Shown here one piece after another: positions 26,266 to 35,240 of a stretch of DNA of 64,000 nucleotides (position 1 is the first letter of the stretch; each line of letters begins with the position of its first letter). The stretch is from Cedecea selenatireducens. GTDB taxonomy: Bacteria; Pseudomonadota; Gammaproteobacteria; Enterobacterales; Enterobacteriaceae. The stretch spans positions 62,001 to 126,000 of the forward strand of contig NZ_JBHIKW010000001.1 of the NCBI RefSeq assembly GCF_042138895.1. Reading direction: 5' to 3'. The notes below the pieces were generated by a model. That model was given only the letters and a program-made list of their open reading frames with translations, was not told where the DNA came from and did not search any database. Both the position numbers and the translations under genes were made by a program.

Positions 26266-26836
26266 GATACACCTCCGCCACTGCTTGCTTCCGTGCGACT
26301 ACACAAGCTGCGCCTTCCCGGCTTTTATTGACAACTTTTGCTTACTAATAGAGCAACATATCAAGACCATAAGCAATTCGCCGCGCGCTGGCAAGCTTGA
26401 TGACGATCACAAAACAGATAAATTGTCATTTTTCCTTGCAAGACTGGCGTGTGGTGCCGGGAATCATATAAATAAGACGCACATAATGGAGGGTTATTTT
26501 GTTCAGCATCCTCAGATAAAGGAGATTGCTCTGTTCAACCACTTTTAACTCACAGGTGAATTTCCCGCTGGGGTGATATTTTGGCGCGAATAAAGGAGAT
26601 AAAAAAGCATTATTCCACAGGTTTGTTTGCTTTTATATTATTTATATCAACATGTTTTATATGAGTTAAATTCAGAATACTCACCATTTTAGTGCATTAG
26701 AACTTTTTACGCGAGAATGCCGTAAAACTAAGTAAATTTTAAGCAAAAGTAACGATTTTTTGCTAACTTATACGGGTTCAAAAACCTGACTATAATGATC
26801 AAAACAGGTTATCGCCTGCAGAGATGGAGAAGTTGA
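26266..26836. other. AT-rich chaC-chaA intergenic gap without chaB
   Basis: 571 bp between divergent chaC and chaA, clearly richer in A/T than the surroundings. No ChaB-like frame (about 76 residues) is present on either strand. It contains the chaA promoter region; TGACTATAATGATC near 26788-26801 carries a good -10 (TATAAT), followed by a leader of about 35 nt. A possible very small peptide frame with a TTG start lies at 26581-26664. I see nothing else I can name. Confidence 0.7.
26581..26664 (+). CDS. Possible 27-residue membrane peptide (TTG start, weak)
   Basis: A short frame begins with TTG five bases after GGGGTGATA, runs through a Lys-rich stretch (ARIKEIKKHYSTG) and ends in a hydrophobic segment (LFAFILFISTCFI) before TGA. 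The charged-then-hydrophobic layout is typical of single-span small membrane proteins. The TTG start and lack of a homologue known to me make it speculative. An SD-like AAAGGAG inside has no start codon at a useful distance. Confidence 0.18.
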   Translation: MARIKEIKKHYSTGLFAFILFISTCFI

Positions 26837-27940
26837 ATGACAAAAACACAACATGAGGCGGTAAAAACCCGCCACAAGGAGAGTTCTCTCATTTTCCCGG
26901 TACTCGCGCTGGCGGTACTGGCGATGTGGGGGTCAAGCCAGTCCCTGCCGGCGGTTGTCGGCATCAATATTTTGGCTCTGGTAGCCATACTCAGCAGCGC
27001 CTTTAGCGTTGTACGCCACGCGGACGTGCTGGCGCACCGTCTGGGTGAACCGTACGGCTCACTTATTCTGAGCCTGTCGGTCGTGATTCTTGAAGTCAGC
27101 CTGATTTCCGCGCTAATGGCCACCGGCGACGCCGCGCCAACCCTGATGCGCGACACACTCTATTCCATCATCATGATTGTCACCGGCGGCCTTGTTGGCT
27201 TCTCCCTGCTGATGGGCGGCCGTAAATTTGCCACACAGTACATGAACCTGTTTGGCATCAAGCAGTACCTGATTGCCCTCTTCCCGCTGGCGGTGATCGT
27301 GCTGGTGTTCCCAATGGCGCTGCCGGGCGGCAACTTCTCACTGGGCCAGTCCCTGCTGGTGGCATTGATTTCCGCTGCGATGTACGGCGTGTTCCTGCTT
27401 ATTCAAACGAAAACGCACCAGAGCCTGTTTGTGTACGAGCATGAAGACGAAGGCGACGGCGATGACCCGCATCACGGCAAGCCTTCGGCGCACAGCTCCG
27501 CATGGCACACGGTCTGGCTTATCGTTCACCTGATTGCGGTTATCGCGGTCACCAAGATGAACGCTAACCCGCTTGAGCACCTGCTGGACGCCGTGAACGC
27601 ACCGGCGCAGTTCACCGGCTTCCTGGTCGCCCTGCTGATTCTGTCTCCGGAAGGCCTTGGCGCGCTAAGAGCGGTATTGAGCAACCAGGTACAGCGCGCG
27701 ATGAACCTGTTCTTCGGTTCGGTGCTGGCCACCATCTCGCTAACGGTGCCTGCGGTGACGCTGATTGCCTGGTTCACCGGTAACGACCTGGTCTTTGCGC
27801 TGGGCATGCCGCAGATGGTGGTCATGCTGGCGGCGCTGGTGCTTTGCCAGATTTCATTCTCGACCGGCCGCACCAACGTGCTCAACGGCACCGCGCATCT
27901 GGCGCTGTTCGCCGCCTATCTGATGACAATTTTTGCCTAA
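26837..27940 (+). CDS. chaA: Sodium-potassium/proton and calcium/proton antiporter ChaA
   Basis: 367 residues (E. coli 366). Inner-membrane CaCA-family exchanger that expels Ca2+, Na+ or K+ for protons, most useful at alkaline pH. Two homologous halves carry the acidic membrane motifs LSVVILEVSLISALM and LLILSPEGLGALRAVLS. They are joined by an acidic, His-rich cytoplasmic loop (EHEDEGDGDDPHHGK). It follows the AT-rich gap and is closed by a long hairpin. Confidence 0.96.
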   Translation: MTKTQHEAVKTRHKESSLIFPVLALAVLAMWGSSQSLPAVVGINILALVAILSSAFSVVRHADVLAHRLGEPYGSLILSLSVVILEVSLISALMATGDAAPTLMRDTLYSIIMIVTGGLVGFSLLMGGRKFATQYMNLFGIKQYLIALFPLAVIVLVFPMALPGGNFSLGQSLLVALISAAMYGVFLLIQTKTHQSLFVYEHEDEGDGDDPHHGKPSAHSSAWHTVWLIVHLIAVIAVTKMNANPLEHLLDAVNAPAQFTGFLVALLILSPEGLGALRAVLSNQVQRAMNLFFGSVLATISLTVPAVTLIAWFTGNDLVFALGMPQMVVMLAALVLCQISFSTGRTNVLNGTAHLALFAAYLMTIFA

Positions 27941-27983
27941 GTAAACAGCAAGACTGCCTTTACAGGCAGTCTTTAGTGTTTAC
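27941..27983 (+). terminator. Hairpin after chaA
   Basis: AAGACTGCC-TTTACA-GGCAGTCTT (27950-27973) lies within an outer GTAAAC/GTTTAC pairing, directly after the chaA stop. The T tract is short, so termination strength is uncertain. Confidence 0.65.
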
Positions 27984-28066
27984 TCCCTCTCCACGTGGGA
28001 GAGGGTCGGGGTGAGGGCAAGAGGCCACTACAGACGCATTTCACTGCCTCCCTCAAGAGAGGGAAA
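27984..28066. repeat. REP-like palindromic element
   Basis: CCCTCTCC-ACGT-GGGAGAGGG followed by TCGGGGTGAGGG, then after about 25 bp a smaller inverted repeat CCCTC-AAGA-GAGGG. The first part resembles a repeat I recall as common between genes in Enterobacter and Klebsiella relatives. It lies between convergent chaA and kdsA, where E. coli K-12 carries the ldr/rdl toxin-antitoxin repeats; no Ldr frame is seen here. Confidence 0.65.
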
Positions 28067-28073
28067 CAAATAT

Positions 28074-28098
28074 AAAAAAACCCGCCGCAGCGGGTTTT
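28074..28098 (-). terminator. Terminator of the hemA-kdsA operon
   Basis: Minus-strand hairpin ACCCGC-TGCG-GCGGGT followed by seven T residues (plus-strand A run 28074-28080), starting 16 bp after the kdsA stop. Confidence 0.87.
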
Positions 28099-28113
28099 GT
28101 TTTTTTGCAGCAA

Positions 28114-28968
28114 TTAGTGGCTGGTATCCAGCGGCGCGAAGTTCTTCACCAGGTCATCAATCGCTTTAATCTGGCTCAGGAAGGCTTCGAGCTTCGCCAG
28201 CGGCAGCGCGGAAGGCCCGTCGCAGCGCGCGTTGTCCGGGTCCGGGTGCGCTTCAATGAACAGGCCGGCCAGGCCGGTCGCCATCCCGGCGCGAGCCAGT
28301 TCGGTGACCTGAGCACGACGACCGCTTGACGCTGCGCCAAACGGGTCGCGGCATTGCAGGGCGTGAGTCACGTCGAAAATCACCGGCGCACCGTTAGAAA
28401 CCTGCTTCATGACGCTGAAGCCCAGCATGTCGACCACCAGGTTGTCGTAGCCGAACTGCGTGCCGCGATCGCAAAGAATAATTTTGTCGTTGCCGCCTTC
28501 CGCGAACTTATCCACGATGTTGCCCATCTGGCCAGGGCTGACGAACTGTGGCTTCTTCACGTTGATCACCGCGCCGGTTTTTGCCATCGCTTCAACCAGA
28601 TCGGTCTGACGCGCCAGGAATGCAGGCAGCTGAATAACGTCAACCACCTCGGCAACCGGCTGGGCCTGGCTGGCTTCGTGAACGTCGGTGATGACTTTCA
28701 CGCCGAAGGTCTGCTTCAGCTCCTGGAAAATCTTCATCCCCTCTTCCAGGCCCGGGCCACGGTAAGAGTGAATGGATGAACGGTTGGCTTTATCAAAAGA
28801 GGCTTTGAACACGTACGGGATACCCAACTTCTGGGTCACGGTGACGTAATGCTCGCAGATGCGCATCGCCAGGTCACGAGACTCAAGCACGTTCATGCCG
28901 CCAAAAAGCACAAACGGCAGGTCGTTTGCGACGTTGATATCACCAATGTTAACCACTTTTTGTTTCAT
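28114..28968 (-). CDS. kdsA: 2-dehydro-3-deoxyphosphooctonate aldolase (KDO-8-P synthase) KdsA
   Basis: 284 residues, as in E. coli. Condenses phosphoenolpyruvate with arabinose 5-phosphate to give KDO 8-phosphate for lipopolysaccharide core. TIM-barrel enzyme; active-site blocks FKASFDKANRSSIHSYRGPG, DVHEASQAQPVAEVVDVIQLPAFLARQTDL and NVKKPQFVSPGQ are intact. The metal-binding Cys of class II enzymes is absent (Asn in the INVKKP segment), as expected for an enteric class I enzyme. Last gene of the hemA operon, 24 bp after sirB1. Confidence 0.98.
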   Translation of the reverse strand: MKQKVVNIGDINVANDLPFVLFGGMNVLESRDLAMRICEHYVTVTQKLGIPYVFKASFDKANRSSIHSYRGPGLEEGMKIFQELKQTFGVKVITDVHEASQAQPVAEVVDVIQLPAFLARQTDLVEAMAKTGAVINVKKPQFVSPGQMGNIVDKFAEGGNDKIILCDRGTQFGYDNLVVDMLGFSVMKQVSNGAPVIFDVTHALQCRDPFGAASSGRRAQVTELARAGMATGLAGLFIEAHPDPDNARCDGPSALPLAKLEAFLSQIKAIDDLVKNFAPLDTSH

Positions 28969-28992
28969 ATGTTCGCCTTATCAGGTGTGAAC

Positions 28993-29802
28993 TTAATGCA
29001 GGGTAATCTGCTTGTGCGCAATCGAGTTGATTTGCGCCTTAATCATTTCGCTAATCGGATCTTCCGGGCACTGCTCAACAAAGTAGCTTAAGTCGCTGAG
29101 CGCCACGTGTTCACAGTCCAGCTGCGCATAAATCAGGCCGCGGTCGCGGATCTCGTAGGGGTCTTCCGGATTGAACTGCAGCAGCACTTCGCTGGCGCGC
29201 AGCGCCATCTCCATCTGCCGCTCTTCCATCAGCGCAGACTTGAGCGTGTCGAGCAGCTTGCGGATAACTTCCGCATTGTCGGACTCGTCAAGATCTTCGT
29301 CGAACAGCTCGGCCGTAGGGTTAATATTGCCCTTGATCCACACTTCCAGCGTGTGCTCGTCCAGCGTGTCGCCGTTAAACGGATTGATGAGCCACATTTC
29401 GCCATCCATCCAGTCGGCGCGCAGGATAAGCTGCGTCGGGAAGATAACTGGCATCAGCGGAATATCGAGCTGCCCGGCGATCCATAGCAGTATCGCCCCA
29501 AGCGAGACGGCGCTCCCCTGCCGGCTTTTTAAAACGTTATCCAGCCACAGGGCATCGGACAGGCGGTAAACGCCCCCTGAATCCTTAAAACCCCATTCGC
29601 CGTAAAAGAGTTCCAGCAGTTTTTCCAGCTGCAGGTCGGGATGTGTCCCCTGGCAAATTTCTTCTTTTGCCAGGCTGACCAGCCCCTTAAGCTGCGCTTC
29701 AACTTCTGCGGTCGGGAAATCATCCCGGATCAGCTGCGAGACTAAAATCATGCCTTCGCAGAGCGGTGCCTGATTAAATTCGAAATCGGCTAACGACTTC
29801 AT
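28993..29802 (-). CDS. sirB1: SirB1/YchA transglutaminase-like and TPR protein
   Basis: 269 residues. The N-terminal two thirds are a transglutaminase-like (SirB1) domain (LSDALWLDNVLKSRQGSAVSLGAILLWIAGQ), without an obvious catalytic Cys. The C-terminal part is TPR-like (ALRASEVLLQFNPEDPYEIRDRGLIYAQLDC). Known as YchA in E. coli; molecular function is unproven. It follows sirB2 by 2 bp. Confidence 0.93.
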   Translation of the reverse strand: MKSLADFEFNQAPLCEGMILVSQLIRDDFPTAEVEAQLKGLVSLAKEEICQGTHPDLQLEKLLELFYGEWGFKDSGGVYRLSDALWLDNVLKSRQGSAVSLGAILLWIAGQLDIPLMPVIFPTQLILRADWMDGEMWLINPFNGDTLDEHTLEVWIKGNINPTAELFDEDLDESDNAEVIRKLLDTLKSALMEERQMEMALRASEVLLQFNPEDPYEIRDRGLIYAQLDCEHVALSDLSYFVEQCPEDPISEMIKAQINSIAHKQITLH

Positions 29803-29804
29803 AC

Positions 29805-30194
29805 TTACCCCAATATCGGTATTTTAGTGGTGGCGAGTTTTATGATGATGTAGAGCACCACCAGCCCCAGCAGGAAAGCAAACCAACGAACCTGCTGGCT
29901 GCGCGGGCGTTTACCCAGCGCGATAAAACCTAAAGCGATATAGATGATAACGCCAAACAGCTTTTCAGTCAGCCACGTTCCCTGCGGCGTAAAAGGATAG
30001 AAATGCGTGAGAGCAACCAGCGCAAAACCGCTGACTAACAGCAGAGTATCATTAACATGAGGTACGATGCGCACCCAGCGCTTGCCGGACATCGCAGACC
30101 CGCGATATTGCCACCAGTAGCGTAAAACAAACAGGCTGATTGAAATAACGACGGTGAAAATATGCAGATATTTAAGTGAGAAATAAGTCGCCAA
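29805..30194 (-). CDS. sirB2: SirB2 family inner-membrane protein
   Basis: 129 residues with four hydrophobic segments (TVVISISLFVLRY, TLLLVSGFALVALTHF, LFGVIIYIALGFIALG, FAFLLGLVVLYIIIKLA). Matches the SirB family (YchQ in E. coli), originally tied genetically to Salmonella invasion-gene regulation. Biochemical role unknown. It lies 20 bp after prmC in the operon. Confidence 0.93.
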   Translation of the reverse strand: MATYFSLKYLHIFTVVISISLFVLRYWWQYRGSAMSGKRWVRIVPHVNDTLLLVSGFALVALTHFYPFTPQGTWLTEKLFGVIIYIALGFIALGKRPRSQQVRWFAFLLGLVVLYIIIKLATTKIPILG

Positions 30195-30214
30195 AATGTC
30201 TGTTCCTTAATGAG

Positions 30215-31045
30215 TCAAAGATAGCGTCCTGACGTCAGGCGATCGTTGTCGCCATAATCTTTGTAGGTTGCAACCTCGGTAAAACCCGCGTCCCGCAGCA
30301 GCAGCCGCACGCTTTCACCCTGCTTCCAGCCATGTTCCAGCACCAGCCAGCCGCCGGGTTCGAGAAAGCGGCGCGAATCGTTAACCAGCGTATCTAAATC
30401 GGCCAGGCCATGATTGCCTGCCACCAGCGCGCTTTTCGGCTCAAAGCGAACATCGCCTTCACTGAGGTGCGGGTCGGCTTCGTCGATATACGGCGGATTG
30501 CTGACAATCAGCGCAAAACGCTGAGCATCGAGGGCGTTAAACCAGTGACTTTGCAGCACCCTGACGTTGGCTATGCCAAGATTTTCAGCGTTCCATTGCG
30601 CCAACGCCACGGCCTCCGGCACGACATCCAGCGCCGTTACCTCGCAGTCCGGACGCTCGCTTGCCAGCGCCAGGGCAATCGCCCCTGTACCGGTGCCAAG
30701 ATCCAATATTGCGCATGGCGTATCCGGCAGCCTGGTTAACGCGTGTTCGACCAGGCATTCGGTATCGGGACGAGGAATAAGCGTAACCGGGGAGACGCGC
30801 AGCGGCAGCGACCAGAACTCGCGCTCGCCCACAAGATGTGCCACTGGCTCACCGCGCTCGCGCCGTACCAACAGAACCTCAAGCTCACTTTGCTGGACGG
30901 GCGTCAGCGTTGTTTCGCCAAACGCGAGGATAAACGTGCGGGCTTTGCCTGTGACAAACCCAAGCAGGATCTCCGCATCCCGCTTTGGGCTTTCGCTCTG
31001 CGCCAGGCGCTGTACGGCCTGGCGAAGCCATAGCTGAAACTCCAT
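30215..31045 (-). CDS. prmC: Release factor glutamine methyltransferase PrmC
   Basis: 276 residues. Methylates the Gln of the GGQ motif in RF1 and RF2. The SAM-binding motif is ILDLGTGTGAIALALASERP (residues about 113-132), and the catalytic NPPY is in LIVSNPPYIDEADPHL. Its start codon overlaps the stop of its substrate gene prfA by one base (TAATG), a coupling seen in E. coli. Confidence 0.97.
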   Translation of the reverse strand: MEFQLWLRQAVQRLAQSESPKRDAEILLGFVTGKARTFILAFGETTLTPVQQSELEVLLVRRERGEPVAHLVGEREFWSLPLRVSPVTLIPRPDTECLVEHALTRLPDTPCAILDLGTGTGAIALALASERPDCEVTALDVVPEAVALAQWNAENLGIANVRVLQSHWFNALDAQRFALIVSNPPYIDEADPHLSEGDVRFEPKSALVAGNHGLADLDTLVNDSRRFLEPGGWLVLEHGWKQGESVRLLLRDAGFTEVATYKDYGDNDRLTSGRYL

Positions 31046-32127
31046 TAATCCTGCTCGGACAACGCCGCGAGCTGATCGGCCTGGAACTCCTGGACAATCG
31101 GCTCGATCAGGGCATCGATTTTGCCTTCCATCACCTCGTCCAGACGGTAAAGCGTCAGGTTGATGCGGTGGTCGGTCACACGGCCCTGCGGGAAGTTGTA
31201 GGTACGGTTGCGGTCAGAACGGTCGCCGGAGCCCAGCAGGTTACGGCGGGTAGACGCCTCTTCCAGCTGGCGTTTTGCTACTTCCGCAGCGCGAATACGC
31301 GCGCCCAGTACAGAAAGCGCTTTCGCTTTGTTTTTATGCTGGGAACGTTCGTCCTGGCACTCCACCACAATGCCGGTAGGCAAGTGGGTAATACGGATTG
31401 CAGAGTCGGTGGTGTTAACGTGCTGACCGCCCGCGCCCGAGGAGCGGAAGGTATCGATACGCAGATCCGACGGGTTAATATCCGGCAGCTCCGCTTCAGG
31501 AATTTCAGGCATCACCGCCACGGTACAGGCGGAGGTGTGAATACGCCCCTGGGATTCCGTGGCCGGCACGCGCTGCACGCGATGGCCACCGGACTCAAAC
31601 TTCAGGCGACCATAAACGCCGTCACCGCTGATTTTAGCAATAACCTCTTTAAAGCCGCCGTGTTCACCTTCGTTAGCACTGATGATTTCGACACGCCAGC
31701 GGCGGGCCTCGGCATAACGGCTGTACATACGGAACAAATCACCGGCAAACAGCGCAGCTTCGTCCCCACCGGTACCTGCACGAACTTCGACAAACGCATT
31801 GCGCTCATCGTCGGGATCTTTTGGCAGCAACAGCACCTGAAGCTGCTGCTCCAGCTCTTCACTGCTGGCTTTCGCTTCGGCCAGCTCTTCCTGCGCCATT
31901 TCGCGCATTTCCGGATCGCTAAGCATGCTTTCTGCGGTTTCAATGTCTGCCTGTACCTGGCGCCATTGCAGGAAACAGCGCGATACATCGCTTAACTGGG
32001 CATATTCACGAGACAGAGCGCGAAAGCGGTCCTGATCGGCAATGGTCGATGCATCGCCAAGCAGGGCCTGAACTTCTTCATGGCGCTCCTGCAAGGCTTC
32101 CAGTTTGGCAACAATAGAAGGCTTCAT
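31045..32127 (-). CDS. prfA: Peptide chain release factor 1 PrfA
   Basis: 360 residues, as in E. coli. Recognises UAA and UAG stop codons. The GGQ catalytic loop is in FRSSGAGGQHVNTTDSAIR, and the PxT-type codon-reading motif is in VQRVPATESQGRIHT. Encoded 36 bp after hemA and before prmC. Identity is certain. Confidence 0.98.
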   Translation of the reverse strand: MKPSIVAKLEALQERHEEVQALLGDASTIADQDRFRALSREYAQLSDVSRCFLQWRQVQADIETAESMLSDPEMREMAQEELAEAKASSEELEQQLQVLLLPKDPDDERNAFVEVRAGTGGDEAALFAGDLFRMYSRYAEARRWRVEIISANEGEHGGFKEVIAKISGDGVYGRLKFESGGHRVQRVPATESQGRIHTSACTVAVMPEIPEAELPDINPSDLRIDTFRSSGAGGQHVNTTDSAIRITHLPTGIVVECQDERSQHKNKAKALSVLGARIRAAEVAKRQLEEASTRRNLLGSGDRSDRNRTYNFPQGRVTDHRINLTLYRLDEVMEGKIDALIEPIVQEFQADQLAALSEQD

Positions 32128-32163
32128 GGGCGGTGGTTCACCTTGTAATAAGAGTTGTGTGTG

Positions 32164-33420
32164 CTAATCCAGCCCGAGGCTGTTACGCAAGATTTGCAGG
32201 CGTTCATCGTCCCCGTCACGGGCGGCCTGCGTGAGCGATTTGGTTGGAGCATGGATCAGGCGATTGGTCAGTTTCCAGGCCAGATCCTGCAATACGGACT
32301 CCGCGTCGCCACCCTGCTGCAGGGCGGCCAGCGCTTTGGCAGCGAGGTCATCTCTGACCTGCTCTGCCTGGCTACGGTATTCGCGAATGGTCTCGGAGGC
32401 GCTTTGCGCACGCAGCCAGGCCATAAACTCGCTGCATTCTTGCGCCACGATGGTTTCAGCCTCAACCGCCGCCGCTTTACGCTGCGCGAGGTTGCTCTGA
32501 ATAATGGCCTGCAGGTCATCCACGCTGTAAAGATAGGCGTTCGCAAGTTTGCCCACTTCCGGTTCGACATCACGCGGAACGGCGATGTCCACCAGCAGCA
32601 TAGGCTGATTACGACGCGCTTTAAGCGCTCGCTCCATCATCCCTTTGCCAATAATAGGCAGCGGGCTGGCGGTAGAGCTAATGATGATATCGGCATCCGC
32701 CAGGCGCTCGTCGATATCGCTCAGGCTGATAACTTCCGCCCCGACCTCATCGGCCAGCACCTGGGCGCGTTCTCGGGTACGGTTGGCGATAATCATCTTC
32801 TCAACTTTATGCTCGCGCAGATGGCGGGCAACCAGTTCGATAGTCTCCCCGGCGCCGACCAGCAGGACGGTCACCGAGGAAAGAGATTCAAAGATTTGCC
32901 GCGCCAGCGTACAGGCGGCAAACGCGACGGAAACGGCGCTGGCGCCGATGTCGGTTTCGGTGCGCACTCGCTTGGCAACGGAGAAGGACTTCTGGAACAT
33001 GCGTTCCAGCTCGCTGGAGCGCGAATGGCCTTTTTGTGAATCGGCAAAAGCTTTTTTCACCTGGCCGAGAATTTGCGGCTCGCCGAGAACCAGCGAATCC
33101 AGGCCGCTCGCGACGCGCATCAAATGGCTAACGGCGTCGTTGTCGTGGTGCCAGTAGAGACTTTTACGCACTTCCTCTTCGTTGAGGTTGTGGTACTCGC
33201 ACAGCCAGCTAACCAGCCGCTCGTGCAGATTTTCCTGTTGTTCAACGCTCAGGTACAGCTCGGTTCTGTTGCAGGTCGACAGCACGACCCCGCCCTGGAC
33301 CATGGGCTGTGCCAGCAAGCTGCCCAACGCCTGGTCGAGCGTGTCCGGCGAAAACGTTACGCGTTCTCGCAGCGATACTGGAGCCGTTTTATGGTTAATT
33401 CCTAGCGCTAACAGGGTCAT
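32164..33420 (-). CDS. hemA: Glutamyl-tRNA reductase HemA
   Basis: 418 residues, as in E. coli. NADPH-dependent reduction of glutamyl-tRNA to glutamate-1-semialdehyde, the committed haem step. The catalytic Cys is in VVLSTCNRTELYLS, the NADPH fold is VLLVGAGETIELVARHL, and a C-terminal dimerisation helix follows. The start at ATG 33420 matches MTLLALGINHKTAPVSLRERV; a 53-codon upstream extension crosses the promoter region and is rejected. First gene of hemA-prfA-prmC-sirB2-sirB1-kdsA, divergent from lolB. Confidence 0.98.
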   Translation of the reverse strand: MTLLALGINHKTAPVSLRERVTFSPDTLDQALGSLLAQPMVQGGVVLSTCNRTELYLSVEQQENLHERLVSWLCEYHNLNEEEVRKSLYWHHDNDAVSHLMRVASGLDSLVLGEPQILGQVKKAFADSQKGHSRSSELERMFQKSFSVAKRVRTETDIGASAVSVAFAACTLARQIFESLSSVTVLLVGAGETIELVARHLREHKVEKMIIANRTRERAQVLADEVGAEVISLSDIDERLADADIIISSTASPLPIIGKGMMERALKARRNQPMLLVDIAVPRDVEPEVGKLANAYLYSVDDLQAIIQSNLAQRKAAAVEAETIVAQECSEFMAWLRAQSASETIREYRSQAEQVRDDLAAKALAALQQGGDAESVLQDLAWKLTNRLIHAPTKSLTQAARDGDDERLQILRNSLGLD

Positions 33421-33622
33421 GGAGCGGTCTGAGTAATACCGATGTTGATAAGGATTTCTGGTCGCATCATACAGGATGAGCCGAATCAATAAAAGAGAGC
33501 TTACCCTTGCGGAGTAAGTGGATGATTTATGATTTAAGACAACTTGACCGTAGACGCCCTGCCGCCCGCCCGCTAGCATGAACGGTTGACCACCAAAATG
33601 AATTTAAGGATTTGCTGCCGCT

Positions 33623-34246
33623 ATGTTGATGCCTAAAGCCCGTCTGATGCGCCTTCTGCCCCTTGCCAGCCTGGTACTGGCCGCCTGTTCAGTCCACCAA
33701 CCGAGCGGCCCGGGCAAGAGCCCTGACTCGCCGCAGTGGTTAGAACACCAGCAACAGGTGCAAAAAATCACCCAGTATCAAACGCGCGGTGCTTTTGCTT
33801 ATCTCTCCGATAGCCAAAAGGTATATGCCCGCTTTAACTGGCAGCAAACTGCGCCAGACCGCTACCGCCTGCTGTTGACCAACCCGCTCGGCAGCACCGA
33901 GCTTGAGCTCAACGCGCAGCCGGACCAGGTCCAACTGACCGACCGCGACGGCAAGCGCTACATTGCGAAAGACGCGGAAGAGATGATTGGCAAGCTGACC
34001 GGGATGCCGATTCCGCTTAACAGCCTGCGCCAGTGGATCCTCGGCCTGCCGGGCGACTCCACCGACTATAAGCTGGACGACCAGTATCGCCTGCGCGAAG
34101 TGAACTACACCCAGGACGGCAAAACCTGGAAAGTGGTGTACAGCGACTACGACAGCAAAACCCAGCCTTCTCTGCCTTCCAATATGGAACTGCGCGAAGG
34201 CGACCAGCGCATCAAGCTGAAAATGGACAGCTGGACGGTGAAATAA
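33623..34246 (+). CDS. lolB: Outer membrane lipoprotein receptor LolB
   Basis: 207 residues. Receives lipoproteins from LolA in the periplasm and inserts them into the outer membrane. The signal peptide ends in a lipobox LVLAACS, with lipidated Cys near residue 22. The conserved hydrophobic protruding loop is in LLLTNPLGSTELEL, and IGKLTGMPIPLNSLRQWILGLPGD follows. It overlaps ispE by one base (TAATG). Confidence 0.97.
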   Translation: MLMPKARLMRLLPLASLVLAACSVHQPSGPGKSPDSPQWLEHQQQVQKITQYQTRGAFAYLSDSQKVYARFNWQQTAPDRYRLLLTNPLGSTELELNAQPDQVQLTDRDGKRYIAKDAEEMIGKLTGMPIPLNSLRQWILGLPGDSTDYKLDDQYRLREVNYTQDGKTWKVVYSDYDSKTQPSLPSNMELREGDQRIKLKMDSWTVK

Positions 34247-35115
34247 TGATCTCTCGTTGGCCTTCTCCTGCAAAACTGAATCTTTTTCTTTATATCACCG
34301 GCCGTCGCGCGGATGGCTATCACAACCTGCAGACGCTGTTTCAGTTTCTCGACTACGGCGACACGATAACGATAGAACCTCGGGAAGACGGCGTGATCCG
34401 GCTGGTGACGCCGATTGACGGCGTTCCAGATGAAGAAAACCTGATTGTACGTGCTGCCCGCCTGCTGGTTGAGCACGCCGCGGCGAAAGGCACGCTGCCC
34501 GCTGGTGCTGGCGCGGATTTGGGTGTTGAGAAGCGGCTGCCGATGGGCGGAGGCCTGGGCGGCGGTTCCTCCAACGCTGCAACGGTGCTGGTTGCGCTAA
34601 ACGCTCTCTGGAAAACCGGCTGCAGCGAAGACGAGCTGGCCGCGCTGGGCATTCGCCTTGGCGCCGACGTACCGGTGTTTGTCAGGGGCCACGCGGCCTT
34701 TGCCGAAGGCGTAGGCGAAATTCTCACGCCGGTTGAGCCCGAAGAAAAATGGTACCTGGTGGCCCATCCCGGCGTCAGCATTCCGACGCCGCTTATTTTT
34801 GGCGATCCTGAGCTGCCGCGCGAAGCACCGATAAGGTCAATTACGACGTTGCTAAAATGTGAATTTGGCAACGATTGTGAGGTTATCGCAAGAAAACGTT
34901 TTCGCGAGGTTGATGCAGCGCTTTCCTGGCTGTTAGAATACGCGCCGTCGCGCCTGACCGGCACCGGCGCTTGTGTGTTTGCTGAATTTGACACCGAGCA
35001 GGCCGCCCGGCAGGTGCTTGAGCAAGCCCCGGAATGGCTGCATGGGTTTGTTGCGCGAGGCGTTAATAGATCTCCGCTGCATCAGGCCATATCCGGGCAA
35101 GCTGGGCATTGGTGA
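34246..35115 (+). CDS. ispE: 4-diphosphocytidyl-2-C-methyl-D-erythritol kinase IspE
   Basis: 289 residues (E. coli 283). GHMP kinase of the MEP isoprenoid pathway. The substrate-site PAKLNLFLYITGRRADGYHNLQTLFQ is at the N-terminus, and the ATP loop is LPMGGGLGGGSSNAATVL (around residue 100). Asp141 region (RLGADVPVF) and the C-terminal SRLTGTGACVFAEF are present. Translationally coupled to lolB and 125 bp upstream of prs. Confidence 0.97.
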   Translation: MISRWPSPAKLNLFLYITGRRADGYHNLQTLFQFLDYGDTITIEPREDGVIRLVTPIDGVPDEENLIVRAARLLVEHAAAKGTLPAGAGADLGVEKRLPMGGGLGGGSSNAATVLVALNALWKTGCSEDELAALGIRLGADVPVFVRGHAAFAEGVGEILTPVEPEEKWYLVAHPGVSIPTPLIFGDPELPREAPIRSITTLLKCEFGNDCEVIARKRFREVDAALSWLLEYAPSRLTGTGACVFAEFDTEQAARQVLEQAPEWLHGFVARGVNRSPLHQAISGQAGHW

Positions 35116-35240
35116 CAACGTCACCTCGTTTCAGACGTTGCATCGTGCTCTTTAATACACCGCCTGGATGGGGGCTACCCCGCCCGCACATGATGCGGTA
35201 GCAACCATCCGCCACTGGACGCATGCCTGAGGTTCTTCTC

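Noticed and set aside
26210..26548. Plus-strand frame overlapping the start of chaC and ending in MEGYFVQHPQIKEIALFNHF
   Set aside because: No binding site before either start and most of it is antisense to chaC; kept only as part of the gap description.
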